A DNA stretch of 64,000 nucleotides, from assembly GCA_051453625.1 (NCBI GenBank), contig JBOZIK010000001.1, positions 251,962,934 to 252,026,933 of the forward strand, in the 5' to 3' direction. A program made the position numbers and the translations under genes. Below, in pieces: positions 11,499 through 23,047 of this stretch. How positions within the stretch are numbered: position 1 is the stretch's first letter; every line of letters begins with the position of its first letter. The DNA is from Welwitschia mirabilis. Its lineage: Eukaryota; Gnetophyta; Gnetopsida; Welwitschiales. A model generated the notes under the pieces. The model was not told the origin of the DNA, searched no databases, and saw only the letters and a list, made by a program, of their open reading frames with translations.

Positions 11499-12589
11499 TT
11501 AATCTAAATAAATACCTATATTAAGAACTTATAAATTTATAATAATTTTATGTTAATAATCTTTCTCCTTAATGATCATGAGGGTAGTTGTAACCATAAT
11601 AATTTTAATTCCTAATAGATATAAAATTAATTATATCTTTAATAATCCTAAACCTTAAGTAAAATCAATTATATCCGTGATAATACTAGATTCCAAGATA
11701 ATTTAAATTTGTAGGTAAGCATGAATTTAATCATATCTTTTAATAGTCATGAATTTGATTACACCTAAAATATTTATACTTCCTACATATATATCAAATC
11801 ACATCCATATTAATCATAGTAATTATAAATATTATAATAATAATAATCTTAGCACCTTAATAATCCTAAAAGTTGATTATATATCCAATAGTTCCAAAGT
11901 ATTCATAACGTTAACTATAACCCTAACTCTGAGATTATTATTATGTTAATCATATTTATGATAATCCTAAATTCCTAAACAAACATAAAAGGATGATAAA
12001 TTTATATTATTAAAGACTTTATTAACATATAGCCATAGATAATAATCATGTAGCAGAATTACAATTATCTTAAGAACTTAGGATATTGAATTTGCTTGAT
12101 TTCTTGAAAATTTTAATCTTTTGGAAGAAATATAAATACATAAATAATTTATTATAATTAGATATCCCTGGAAATAATCAAATCTCTAACTAAGTCAATC
12201 ATTCCAAATTATATAGTCATATAACCTTAAATTAAAAACCACATATTCATAATTTATAAACCTAGTAAGCCTTATCTATTTAAAATAAAGAAAGTGGATA
12301 AACTTGATTATGTACTTTAAGTTATAAATTAGAACTAATAAAATATTTCTAAGTTTAACCTTTAAAAATATTTATTCTATTTCCAAATATAATCTCATAA
12401 AAATTACTATTTCTTTTGGATACCTTATCATTGCCAATTAAACATTGAGGTCAATTCAATTTCACTAATTAATTAACATCAACAGAAATCACAAAAGAGT
12501 TAGTAACCTAATGATGGAAATCAACCCCCATTAAACCTTAATCTAGAATTATTGATGAATACATTTAAATTTTTCCTATTAAGATCAAA

Positions 12590-13500
12590 ACCCATAAGTA
12601 AAGAATGGTGTTAATCAACCAATAGAAGTGGGTATGAGGAAATTAATTCAAACTTTTATAAAGATAAATCCACCAAAGTTTGTAGGAGGTTTAGATTCTT
12701 CTAAAGCAGAAGAATAACTTAGTGATATTAAAAAGGTTTTATATATCTTAGGATGTGATAAATATGAAAAATCTTCTTTAGATACTTATAGGTTATAAGG
12801 GGAAGCTAATCTATGATGGAAAATGAAAATGATCAAGTTAGAAAATATAGAACTTAAATGAATGAAATATAAAAACATCATTAAGAAGAGGTATATAATC
12901 AACTTCTATATTTTTCGTAAGGTTAAAAAATTCTACAATTTAAGAAAAGCCCTATAATATGACCATAGCATCTCATGAGTGCGAATTTATAGAATTATTA
13001 AGATATGTGTTATATGTGTATCTAGATGAAAAAGCTAAAGAAAATCTCTTTGTTGATAGTTTTCTTTCTTCTTTATTAATGTATCCATGTTTTAACCTAA
13101 GAATCTAATAGAGGGTGTAGAAACGATAAAGATAGTAGAATAAAACTAACAAAGACAATAAGAAATTAAGAAAAGAATTCCTCTATTGTGGTATATCTTT
13201 AAGGGAAACTAACCATGAATGTTTTATCAAAATAAGAATTTGCACTTTAACAAAAATAACGTTAGCAGTAGTAATAGTAGAAATAGGAATTTTAATCAAC
13301 AGAAGTAGACTTTGTTTAAAAAAAACTATGATGTTCCTAGTTAAATCTATACAAGTAATCAACCTCAGAAGTCTAATTTCTAGTAAACTCCTAGTCAATC
13401 TTAGTACAAGAAACAACATAATAATGGATATGGATGCTATAATTATAAAAGAATTCATAGTATGAAAGGATGCTTATTACATTATAAAGACCCTTGTATA
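12590..13500 (+). pseudogene. Chromovirus gag remnant
   Basis: This is the nucleocapsid gene of element A. From about 12655 the reading KINPPKFVGGLDSSKAEE, then LSDIKKVLYILGCDKYEK and GEANL (to about 12810), is the standard start of the chromovirus gag core (PP-F-G--DP--AE-WL, --F--L-C, --A--L-G-A--WW). Several Trp codons have become stops (TGG to TAG or TGA). A zinc-knuckle remnant CYNYKRIHSMKGC sits near 13433-13471; the second Cys is Tyr and one residue is missing. The frame is broken throughout. Confidence 0.78.
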
Positions 13501-13589
13501 AAATAACAATAAAATCCGTACAGATCAAAAATCATTCCTCAATCAAGATGATTTCAAGTAGCAATAGATGACTAAGAGGTACAGTTTTA

Positions 13590-13960
13590 AAATTTTATCA
13601 TAAAAGGTAAGGCTTTACCTAATAATAAAAGAGTAATTATTTTATTTTATTGTGAAACAACTCATTACTTCATATCTTCTAAAATTTCTATAAAAGAAAA
13701 ATTATGTTGTATTCCAATTGTGGAATGCATAAAGCTAGCAAATAAATTTATGTTCAAGGTTAATCAGCAGGTCTAAAATTGTACTTTCATAAGTAGGAAA
13801 GATTTTTAGATATAATCAATTGTAATAGTATAAGAAAATATAACATTATTTTAGGTATGAATTAATTTATACAAAACATATTAGTTATAAATTATGAAAA
13901 ATATTAAGTATAAATGATAAATCATGCTCACATAATCTTTTAATGCCACAAATTAGCAAT
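13590..13960 (+). pseudogene. Chromovirus retropepsin remnant
   Basis: Protease of element A. Near 13640-13685 the reading ILFYCETTHYFISS corresponds to VLFDSGATHSFIS. The catalytic Asp-Ser-Gly has become Tyr-Cys-Glu, so the enzyme is dead. Beyond this only fragments can be followed. Confidence 0.68.
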
Positions 13961-14003
13961 AAAGAATATAATTAATGCAAAGCATATAAAAAGAGAAATT
14001 AAT

Positions 14004-15080
14004 ATGGGATTAATATTTTATATGTTATATCTAAAACCAAGTAGCTTAAGGAAAAGAGAAACTTTAGTAAAGAATACACTAGTAGTCCAAGAATGTTTTG
14101 ATGTATTTACAATAGAATTACTAGGAACGTCATTACTTTACAAAGTCATGTCTTTCATTAAATTGATCCTAGAAAACCTACCAATTTCTAAGGTCCCATA
14201 TAGAATGTATCTTATAGAAATAAAAGAATTAAAAATTAAGCTTGAAGAACTCTTACAAAAAGGATTCATCTGTCTTAGTTTATCACCTTGATGAGCACAT
14301 CTATTATTTATAAAGAAGAAAGATAGTACACTAAGATTATACATTCATTATAGATAGCTAAATAAGGTTATAATCAAGAATAAGTATCTGCTACCAAGAG
14401 TAAATAAACTTTTTAATCAACTCAAGGGAGCTCAGATGCCCTTAAAGGTTCATCTACAATCTAGATATCATCAAGATCAAATTAAGAAAATTGATTTAAC
14501 TAATGCCTTTGTGGTATTTATAGGTCTTATAAATTACATCTTTCAATCACATGTTGATCTCTTTGCAATTGTACTTATTAATGATATTCTCATTTATTTA
14601 AAGATNNNNNNNNNNNNNNNNNNNNNNNNNNNNNNNNNNNNNNNNNNNNNNNNNNNNNNNNNNNNNNNNNNNNNNNNNNNNNNNNNNNNNNNNNNNNNNN
14701 NNNNNAATGATATTCTCATTTATTTAAAGATACATGAAGAGAATGAAAGACACTTAAAAATGGTATTACAAACTTTATGGAATCACCAAGTACATGTTAA
14801 ATAGTCCATTCAATTTTTAGGTCATGTAATATCTAAGTAAGATATATCAATAGATCAAAATAAAGTGAGGGCAATCATGGAATGGCTAATACCTATAAAT
14901 ATTATTAAGGTTAAAAGCTTTCTTGGTATTATAGAGTACTATAGGTGATTTATTTTTTAATTTCTTTAATATATATTCTTTATTAATAAACCTTTTAAAT
15001 GAAAATAAGACCTGCTAATGGATATACAAATGTCAACAATCATTTGATCATCTTAAAGAATACTTAACTAGTGCTTCAAT
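14004..15080 (+). pseudogene. Chromovirus reverse transcriptase remnant
   Basis: RT of element A. The open piece 14004-14291 covers the connector and RT start: VVQECFDVFT (relatives VV-EF-DVFP), PISKVPYRMYLIEIKELK and LLQKGFICLSLSP. Then come KNKYLLPR and LFNQLKGAQ (about 14375-14430) and YHQDQIKK (14467-14490). The catalytic block reads VLINDILIYLK instead of FIDDILIYS, so the first active-site Asp is Asn. After the gap at 14606-14705, HLKMVLQTL, FLGHVIS and VKSFLGI match the RT thumb. Stops and frameshifts are frequent. The block INDILIYLK is printed on both sides of the gap, which is an assembly artefact. Confidence 0.85.
14606..14705. other. Assembly gap with duplicated flanks
   Basis: 100 N. 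The 26 bp before the gap (14580-14605) are repeated exactly right after it (14706-14731). The RT reading frame continues if the two copies are merged, so nothing is probably missing. Confidence 0.92.
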
Positions 15081-15104
15081 TTTTACAATCCTAGATGATT
15101 CAAA

Positions 15105-15470
15105 GATCTTTTTAGTTTATATTGATGCATCTAAAGAAGTTCTTGTAGTAGTTCTTAAATAAGACAAAAGAGTAATAGCTTATGAATCATGATAAATTAA
15201 ACCTCATAAGAGAAGTTATCTTATTCATGATCTTAAATTTTCTATAGTAATTTTACTTTAAAGTTGTGGAATCATTATCTCTTTGATGTAAAGATTCAAG
15301 ATTGGATAAATCATAAGAGTCTAAAATACATTTTCACCCACCCAAACTTAAACCTTAGGTAAAGAAGATAGATGGAATTTTTATATAACTTTAATCTAGA
15401 TATTTCATACTATAGAGGTAAGGAAAATAAGGTTGAAGATGCTCTTAGTAGACAAGGTTATCTAAAAATA
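15105..15470 (+). pseudogene. Chromovirus RNase H remnant
   Basis: RNase H domain, which removes the RNA strand after reverse transcription. FLVYIDASKEVLVVVLK corresponds to F-V-SDAS--GLG-VL, then DKRVIAYES, KPHKRSYLIHDLK, a shifted segment like HKSLKYIFTH (15310-15340) and EDALSRQ (15436-15456; relatives VADALSRK). The first catalytic Asp (in DAS) is still present. Trp and Gln codons have become stops. Confidence 0.8.
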
Positions 15471-15479
15471 ATTATGGAA

Positions 15480-16560
15480 AAATTTCACCATTATTTTAAT
15501 GAAAAAATAATAGATTAAGAGAATTTTGTATTAATTTAGATCATATTATTAGAGTTAAGGGGATATTTCTAGTTCCTAATGTAGATGGAATTAGACATAA
15601 GCTAATGTTTAAATTTCATAATCCACCTATAATGGCTTATCCTAGAGGAACTAAAATGTATCAAAATATGAAAGAAAAATTTTGATGATCAGGAATGAAA
15701 AAGAATATAGAAAAATTTATGTCAATTTTTCTTAATTATCAATAAGTCAAAGTATAACATATAAATCTAGTAGGATTATTTTATCCTCATGATATTCTAG
15801 AATATAAATGAAACATGACTTGCATGAACCCTAGTTAGGGCTTTCAAAACCTTAAAGAGGTAATAAAGTGATAATTAATATAGAAACTAATCTATGATAT
15901 TTTATTCTAGTTAAATCTACTTATGATGCTACTCATATAGCTAAAGTATATATATTCAAAACATTATTTATTTGCATGATGTATCTTTGGTAATTATATC
16001 TAATAGAGATTCAAATTTTACTTCTAAGTTTTAACAAGAATTACAAATGGGTTTAGAAACCAAATTAGATATGAGTACTGCATTTCAACCTTAAACAAAT
16101 GATTAGACAGAAAGAGTTAATTAAATTTTAAAATATCTTCTTAGATCATGTATTTTAGATAATTCCAAAAGTTGGAAAGAGTACACATCATTAGTAGTAT
16201 TTGCATATAATAATAGTTATCAAAGTTTAATTCAAATGGCTCCATTTAAAGCACTATATGATAGAAAATATAGAGAACCCATTTTATGAATAGAATCTCA
16301 AGAAATATTAATTATAGAACTAAAAATATTATAAGAAATGATAAGTAAAATAAAAATTATTAAGATTAGACTTAAATAAGTAGCAGATAGATAAAAGATA
16401 TATGCATATCATTAAAGAAGAAATCTTGAGTTTAAAATAGGTGATCAAATGTTTTTTAAAGTGTCACTAATGAAATTAGTAATGAAAGAAGTTAAGATAT
16501 TAAAATTAGCTTCTTTATTCATTAGACCATTTAAAATATTAGAAATAATTTAATCTGTTA
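15480..16560 (+). pseudogene. Chromovirus integrase remnant
   Basis: Integrase of element A. Matches include MYQNMKEKF and SGMKKNIEKF (15658-15715; relatives MY-D-K---WW-GMK-DI--F) from the zinc-binding region and YFILVKSTYDATHIAKVYI (15897-15955) from the core. They continue with a segment like SRDSNFTSKF (16003-16035), STAFQP and TERVN (16073-16117; relatives TAYHPQTDGQ-ERVN), then SCILDNSKSWKEY and VVFAYNNSYQS to about 16290. The order is right and the catalytic D and E contexts can be located, but the frame is broken several times. Confidence 0.8.
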
Positions 16561-16589
16561 CATGAAAACTTGCTTTACCTTCTTGATTA

Positions 16590-16875
16590 TTACACACCCA
16601 TGATGTTTTTCATGTAAATATGCTAATAAAGTATATTTAATATCCTTCTCATATGTTAAATTGGTCTCATATTTAGATGGAGCCAGATTATTTGACTATA
16701 TAGAAGCTAGAAGCAGTGCTAGACCAAGGAACTATCACTTTATAAAATACGGAGACCCATTGAGTAAAGATAAAGTGGAGTAATCATAATGTTGATGAAG
16801 CTACTTGGGAGTTAAAGGAAATAATAAAATATCAGTACCCAAATCTTTTTAAATCTCATAATATGTAGCTAGGTG
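16590..16875 (+). pseudogene. Chromodomain remnant at the integrase C-terminus
   Basis: This is the targeting domain that binds methylated histone H3 in chromoviruses. HDVFHVNML (16600-16625; relatives HPVFHVSMLRK) precedes it. VKIKWSNHNVDEATWELKE, ending YQYPNLF (16764-16853), matches V-V-W--H---EATWE-E--M---YP-LF. It is the feature that separates element A from the Tat/Athila elements in this window. Confidence 0.83.
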
Positions 16876-16923
16876 TTCCTAAGCTATTGATAGAACTTGA
16901 TTCCCAGGATTAAATTAGTCTAA

Positions 16924-16934
16924 GTAGAGGAAGA
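16924..16934 (+). other. Polypurine tract of chromovirus A
   Basis: GTAGAGGAAGA stands directly before the TGTCATATTC start of the right LTR. Confidence 0.75.
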
Positions 16935-17778
16935 TGTCATATTCTATAATTTGTAAACTTTAATTACTCAGATATTAATTATATTAAGATTTTAATTAGA
17001 TAATGGATTACTATTTTTTAATTTATTATCAAAATAAGATGGTATTTTAAACCAACCTTAGTTTGTATCATGAAAATAATAATAATTGTGTTAGAAGGTT
17101 TTTATAAGAAAATCTATCTAAACATGTAAAATTAGATAACCCCATTAGTAAGGAATTAAGATCACATAATAAAACAAATAAATAAAAAATTTCAAGAGGA
17201 TATAATAATAATTTTTAAATCTTATTTATTCATTTAAATTCTTAGTAAATGTAATAGGTGTAGTACATTATGAATAGACATTTTGTTCCTTGTGTTATGT
17301 GATTAATAAATTTTAGGCATTATGACATAAATGAGCATGTGAACAAGCACATGCACTTTTATCTAGAATTAAGAATGATAGATGAGTAGATTTACTATGT
17401 CATAACATTTATCTTTTTGAGATGTATAAGGGTGCTTCAATCATAGCATATTTATTATTTTTTTTCATTCGAATTGAATATTTTATCTGATTATGTCAAT
17501 GACAATTTGAAGATTTATGTATTTATCCTTTTGATGCATGTGTTGGATGAATTAAACTTATTTATGAGTCTATAAAGGATTAAGAAGAAGCTAGCATGGG
17601 GAAATGGTGCATGTAATTAATCTTGCTCATTAAAACAAGAAGATTACTTACCCTAGTTAGAAGCATGAGTCATAAATATGATTTCTTTTTAAACTCTAGT
17701 GTCACTTATTACTCATCCCACTTATCAATGATAAATCATGTAACCTTATGGTCTTGAGCTATGTTTCTTTTATTTATC

Positions 17779-17788
17779 TATATATAGA
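17779..17788 (+). promoter_or_regulatory. TATA box in chromovirus LTR
   Basis: CTATATATAG followed by a CT-rich stretch, about 845 bp into the LTR. The same arrangement is present on the minus strand of solo LTR E (49853-49862, followed by a CT-rich tract). The shared position supports it as the U3/R promoter. Confidence 0.6.
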
Positions 17789-17904
17789 AATCCTTTCCTC
17801 TCTTGTAAAGAGGATATACTTTTCATTTTCTATTCATATGCATTTTCTTTTATCCTATTTCTTCCTTTTAAATCTCTTTTTTATGGAGGTCAAATCTTGG
17901 AAGC

Positions 17905-18004
17905 NNNNNNNNNNNNNNNNNNNNNNNNNNNNNNNNNNNNNNNNNNNNNNNNNNNNNNNNNNNNNNNNNNNNNNNNNNNNNNNNNNNNNNNNNNNNNNNN
18001 NNNN
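17905..18004. other. Assembly gap with duplicated flanks
   Basis: 100 N. Some 56 bp ending GGTCAAATCTTGGAAGC occur on both sides with a single visible difference (a/c). Probably two overlapping contig ends that were not merged. Confidence 0.92.
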
Positions 18005-18340
18005 TTTATCCTATTTCTTCCTTTTCAATCTCTTTTTTATGGAGGTCAAATCTTGGAAGCTTGAAGATAAGGGTTTTTAAGCTTGGATATTCTTCAATAT
18101 TCAACCATAAATGACATACTAATCTTTCTTAGTGTTGTTCATATCATTTTTTTTATAGATTCTAGTAGAGTAATATTACATTAGGTCATTGTTTATAGTT
18201 ATTTTGAAAATTATATTTTTTTAATTCCCTTCCATTGACTCTCACCAAAATGTTAGAACATTATGAAGGATCCCTTATACTTGATGATAAGGATCACTAA
18301 TCGATGTATGACCAAGTAATCAATGGGTTCACTATTAGGG

Positions 18341-18395
18341 GAAAAAAAGAAAGAAAGAAAGAAAAGAAAGAAAAGAAAAAAATAAAAGAAAACTA
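18341..18395 (+). repeat. GAAA-rich purine tract
   Basis: About 55 bp of GAAA/GAAAA units inside the right chromovirus LTR. The left LTR has an AT repeat near the corresponding position (9227-9242), so the tract arose after the two LTRs began to diverge. Confidence 0.9.
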
Positions 18396-18776
18396 AAAAA
18401 ATATTGGGTGTCCACGTTTATTTTGTATTAATATATATAATACTATATTTTTCATCCATTATTCATTAGGTTCATTTTATTATAGGCAAAGTCTAATTTT
18501 TAAAAATCGCATTTATACTAGAACCCCTTCATGGTCATCCTAAGGCTTATATTAAATGGTTTTTAAAATTAATTTGATTTTTATTTCTATATTAATTTAA
18601 ATTAATAAATTTAGTTAAGATTTTTTTATATAATTCATGTAGATAATATATTTATTATTTTTATAATTCAAATTATTACATAACTAGTTGGAGAAACTTT
18701 ACTATATTTCTTATAGTCAAAGTTAAATTTCTAGAAGAAAGGCATAGGTTAAAAACTCCATAGCTTATTAATTAGT

Positions 18777-18876
18777 NNNNNNNNNNNNNNNNNNNNNNNN
18801 NNNNNNNNNNNNNNNNNNNNNNNNNNNNNNNNNNNNNNNNNNNNNNNNNNNNNNNNNNNNNNNNNNNNNNNNNNNN
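18777..18876. other. Assembly gap with duplicated flanks
   Basis: 100 N. The 36 bp beginning GGCATAGGTTAAAAACTCCA occur immediately before and after. The left LTR has this sequence only once (9520-9560), so the duplication is an artefact. Confidence 0.93.
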
Positions 18877-20842
18877 GGCATAGGTTAAAAACTCCATAGC
18901 TTATTAATTAGTAGGTATAAATTAGTAAAAAGTTTTTTAATTATAATAATGTGTTATGATTGTGAAAATGTTAAAATAGTAATTTTTTTGTTTGTATTAA
19001 TTTTTAAGAGATTTATTTATTAAATACATCAGAAAATGAATACAAAAAATAGCAAATAATTAATTTACATTTCTATACCTAATAGTTATGATATATAAAA
19101 ACTTAAGTAGTTTGTATTGTAGGGAATTAAATAATATTTCCAAAACATCTTAAATCATTTAAAAACTCAAAGTATTTTAAAAGTTATGGTTATTTGAGTG
19201 TAGTGCGATAGGACTATAATTTTAGAAAATTTGACACTTTTTAACCTTAAATCATGAGATAACTTAAGTTAGTTTTAAATGGTCCTATTATGAGTTTAGT
19301 TTATAAGAAACAACTATAATTTATTCTTTCTCCATAATTAATTAATTATTAATTTTTGATAAAGATGTCTTCTTAGAGCCCAAAAATGTTGTAATTCATA
19401 TTGTGAGTTGTAGAAAAATTATTGAATAAAATTATATAGGCAATTTAAGCAAAGGAAATTAGTTTCTATTAGTATCCTTAAGTTACATTTATTAGGTTTA
19501 ATATTTTATTAGGTAAAATACCTCTTTTACATTTTTCTTTATCTTACTTTGAATATGCATGCTTGTAAGGGTTCTCACCTTTGTAGTTTAAGTAATATGA
19601 ATAGTCTTATATTTATCATTTATTTTCATGACTTAGAATATAGCCATGTAAGTCTTGAATAAAGCATTATATCTTAGTAATCATACTTGAGCTACTCTTT
19701 CTTTTTTTTATCCTCATTACACTAATACATGAAGATTGTCATATGAGCGTGAAAGAATGCTTCTAGAATTGGCATAGCTCTAGGTATGGATTAGTTTATT
19801 TAAGTATATTATTAATAAGTGATCTAATACATTTGAAATATTTTTATTATTATTGAAATAAAAAAAAAAGAATATTTCTTTTATTTAGATTTTGATTATT
19901 ATAATCTTAAATCTAGAGATATTCTAGTATGTTTATTTTTTCCTTTATGATTGTTTCTATAAAATGATCCTAATAATAATTAGAATTATTATAATTACTT
20001 AACTACTTTATTACATATCCATATTAGTTATAATTATATTCATGAGTTTGTGTGATGTATTCATCAAACATGACTAAATTAAGATAATCCTAAAAATATT
20101 CATCCCCATACTTGGATTTCATTACCAATGTGGCTTGCATTTTTTTTTTTTCTGTAATACCCTTTTAGAATTAGATTTGGTCACCACCCTCTAGTCCTAC
20201 CTATGTATGAGCTTACTTAAACTTAATATCTCTAGCTCTTGGCATCAATGAATCATATTTCACCATCTAAAAACGTTTTAAGGAAGTAGGGATTATTTGT
20301 AAACATGCATCCACCTCGTATCACCTATTACTTATATTAGGGCTTTATCTAAGTGAAGTGTAGGCCTATGGAGTTGAGCTCAACCATGTTCATATAGTTT
20401 AGAACCTGAAGTAGAACTAAATCATATGTGGGGGTGGCTAGATATTGAGTTAGAATGCAATTAATGGGAGTTGAAAACTTTTATTATATTGGTTAAGTAC
20501 TATTCTTAAACTTATTCATGTATGTTTATAATAAGTTTACATTTCCTTAACTATCTATAAGATATCTTCCTATGTAATAAAAAACTAGGAATAAATAAAG
20601 GACATAAACTTATAATATCAGTATTATTTGTAAATCAAAATAACTAAGAAATTAATTATAGATAAATATATAATAACAATATGATTTATTTTTCTTAATA
20701 TATTAAAATGCTAATAAGGAAATAAATCAAATTTAACTCTAGGTTGTATTACATTTAATATTAAAGAATGAAGAAAGAGAAAAGAGGGAAAAAAAGAGAA
20801 TAAACAATGCCTAATTAGGGTAAGAAAAGGTGGGTTGTCACA

Positions 20843-22094
20843 TGCAGATATCAAGTTAAGCATCCCAACTTACTTATCAAAGAAATAGATTATGAGATAC
20901 GAATTATGAATATATCCCATATAAGAGATCTATGGTAAAATATTTTTTAACTATAATGGTATAGGATATGTCCATCTATGACTTAATCATACTCATGAAT
21001 ATATGCATATTTGTATTTTCATATGTCATTTGATCATTCCCCATAGAAAGTAATGCTTATATAGGTTTTAATTTTTTAGAACTAGTAGAACTAATGAATT
21101 CTTATGTTGGTTATCTAATTCCATGAGTAAAGTCGAATAGAGACATATGTCATTTCCATAATATATAGTAAGGGTATGGAGGCCTTTAAATTAGATAATG
21201 TATATTATTTTTATAGAAATAAAGATCTTATATAAAATTTCTCACTCCTATAGTGGAAATGTATCATAGATGTCTTTTCCTTCTATAATGTATATCTTTC
21301 CCATGAAATTGGAGGTTTTTAATACCATTAGAAATCCTCCATAATAGGTTTTATCCTCCTATGAACATGTGTTTTTTCTTCATTTCTTTTCTTTTTTGTC
21401 TCTCTCTCTCCCCCTTCCCTTACCCCCCCCTTCTTCTTCCTTTCTCCCTCTCCTTCTTTCACATATCATATATAGAACTTTGGTTATAACTTTGAAGTAT
21501 TAAAATTTTACATCTACATGTAAATATTTTGTGATATACCTAAGATCATAATCACTTCAAAGTTTGTATAAAATATTGTATATGGTATATAAGATAAAAG
21601 ATGAAATATTTGCTTAATAATTCCTCTCTCTCTATTTGCGTTTGCTTTCTTTCTTTTTTTCTTTCTTTCTTTTCTTAAACTTACATTATTTATAAGTATG
21701 AAAGTTTCATAGCTTATAGTTCTAGGTTAAAAGTAAAGGATCATAATTATGGCCTAGGGGAATAAATTCATAAAATACTTTAAGCCTTTATACATTGACT
21801 TTAAGGCTAAAAATCCTAATAGCACCATAAAGAAATACTTTAAACCTTAAAAATCTTTGACTCACTTAGACATAAATCAATTACATATGTTGTGACATTC
21901 TAAATTATGTAGTGAGAAAAGGTCACTAGTTTAAGAGGTCTCTTATTGATATGCTAATTAAGTAAGGTTTGTTACTTAGATATAAGTGGTAAAGCTTTGA
22001 TCAGTTCATATTCAGAGTTATTGTTAAGTATTAGTTCATTGCTCTCACTAGTGAATACATATTTAAAATTAATCTATGATATTTATTTTTTTTT
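20843..22094. other. Unassigned AT-rich stretch with pyrimidine tracts
   Basis: No coding signal that I can name. By position it should follow the protease of element G (minus strand), but I cannot read RT in it. It holds a 90 bp pyrimidine tract (21371-21460), a plus-strand TATATAAG at 21586-21593 and a second CT-rich tract (21621-21677). TATA followed by CT is the layout of the chromovirus LTR promoter, so part of an unrecognised LTR is possible. Confidence 0.4.
21371..21460 (+). repeat. Pyrimidine-rich low-complexity tract
   Basis: An almost uninterrupted C/T run that includes TCTCTCTCTC and an eight-C run. A shorter similar tract lies at 21621-21677. Confidence 0.9.
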
Positions 22095-23047
22095 AATAAG
22101 TGCATTAAATACATATAACTTTATGTCCATATTTTCAAATGATGTCTTTACTATCCCATTTGTATAATTGATATGAGTATTAGAAGTGGCTAAGACTAAT
22201 ATTCCTAAGCTAGGAGGAAATCCCTTTATGTTTTCTTCTATTTTTACCAATGCCGAGTTAACCAGGTTGTAAAATTTATCAACCTATACTAATGCATATT
22301 CTATTATTAATATGGATATATTAGTTTATTAGTTAGCAAATTACAATGTCATTTTATTTTCTTAAGTTTTTTTAATTTTCATTGATACAAGAAACTATTA
22401 AGAAATTAGGATCTGTAAACTTGGGTAAAAGATTTTTTGAACAGTATAATTTAAATATTAAGCTAATTTAAATATAATTTAAATATTAAGCTAAAAAGGC
22501 TCTTATTTTAACATTTATCTTTCTCTTTATTCTATACACATCTTTAAGGAATCTATCACAATATGAGACATGCTTAATGACATCTAAAGATGGGATATTA
22601 AATTTCACTTTTTTAAAGATTTTTAGATATATTTATTTAGTATTTTTCTTTAATAATAATGTGAGGCATTTAGTAAATAGGGCTTTTATAATTATTGGCA
22701 TTTAAATATCTTTAAATAAATCACTTTATCTTTATAAATTATAGGTGTGATTAAAGATATTAGTTCAAATTTAGAAGGGTCATTTCTAGGTGGTTAGATA
22801 TGTTCATTCATGTAAGCATCACTTCTAAGTAAAATACTATTATATATCTTAAGCTATTTTGTTTCTAAAAAGTTTTTACACCCTTCAAGTTGGGAATGAG
22901 TTAAGCTAGAAGCTTAATATTTCCTATCTCATTAATAGTAGTCAATATCTAGATGGTAATTTGAGAAAGTTGATACATTCCTTATTATAATCATTAGAAA
23001 GTCTTAGCCATTAGGTTATTTATTTCATCTTACTTATTACTAGTAAC
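22095..23047 (-). pseudogene. Gag end and protease of Tat/Athila-like element G (downstream half)
   Basis: Minus-strand reading. Near 22500-22600 VKFNIPSLDVIKHVSY and DRFLKDVYRIKRKINVKIRAF match the conserved block before the protease (--IPLL-AI-Q-P-YAKFLKDLC--KR). Near 22095-22300 VDKFYNLVN, LVLATSNTHINYTNGIVK and FENMDIKLYVFN match the protease second half (VDKF-FPVDF, FLATSNALINC-NG--KLSFGNM---VFN). The active-site loop between them is unreadable. The upstream half of gag is 31 kb away at 54460-55700 on the same strand, because element C is inserted here. Right of 23047 the sequence is the C LTR. Confidence 0.72.
22445..22493. repeat. 29 bp tandem duplication
   Basis: TATAATTTAAATATTAAGCT occurs twice with a 29 bp period, inside the element G remnant. 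Confidence 0.85.

Larger units (their letters stand above)
8934..20842 (+). mobile_element. Chromovirus (Tekay/Del-like Ty3/gypsy), element A
   Basis: Nearly complete but dead plus-strand chromovirus. The order is 5'-truncated left LTR, primer site (11481), gag, protease, RT, RNase H, integrase and chromodomain, then a polypurine tract (16924) and the right LTR (16935-20842). The chromodomain at the end of integrase together with the gag and RT type place it with plant chromoviruses; Tekay/Del is the best guess because of the long LTR. A 3.9 kb LTR is unusually long. Three 100-N gaps interrupt it. No target duplication can be checked because the left end is lost. Confidence 0.85.
16935..20842 (+). 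repeat. Right LTR of chromovirus A (about 3.9 kb)
   Basis: It starts TGTCATATTC and ends TTGTCACA. The 3' part matches the left LTR (8934-11477), and the whole length matches the reverse complement of solo LTR E (46952-51355). That confirms the first 1.1 kb missing from the left copy. It includes two 100-N gaps with duplicated flanks (17905-18004 and 18777-18876), so the real length is about 3.6 kb. Confidence 0.83.

Noticed and set aside
11749-11949. 66-codon plus-strand frame before the chromovirus gag
   Set aside because: Low-complexity Ile/Asn/Tyr/Leu content in an untranslated leader, with no family resemblance.
13183-13458. 91-codon minus-strand frame
   Set aside because: It lies antisense to the chromovirus gag C-terminal part.
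17881-18060. Apparent tandem duplication around the gap
   Set aside because: The related solo LTR and the left LTR have the segment once. It is an assembly artefact.
17748-18080. 110-codon plus-strand frame with duplicated end
   Set aside because: It lies in the chromovirus LTR, crosses a gap, and its duplication comes from the repeated gap flanks.
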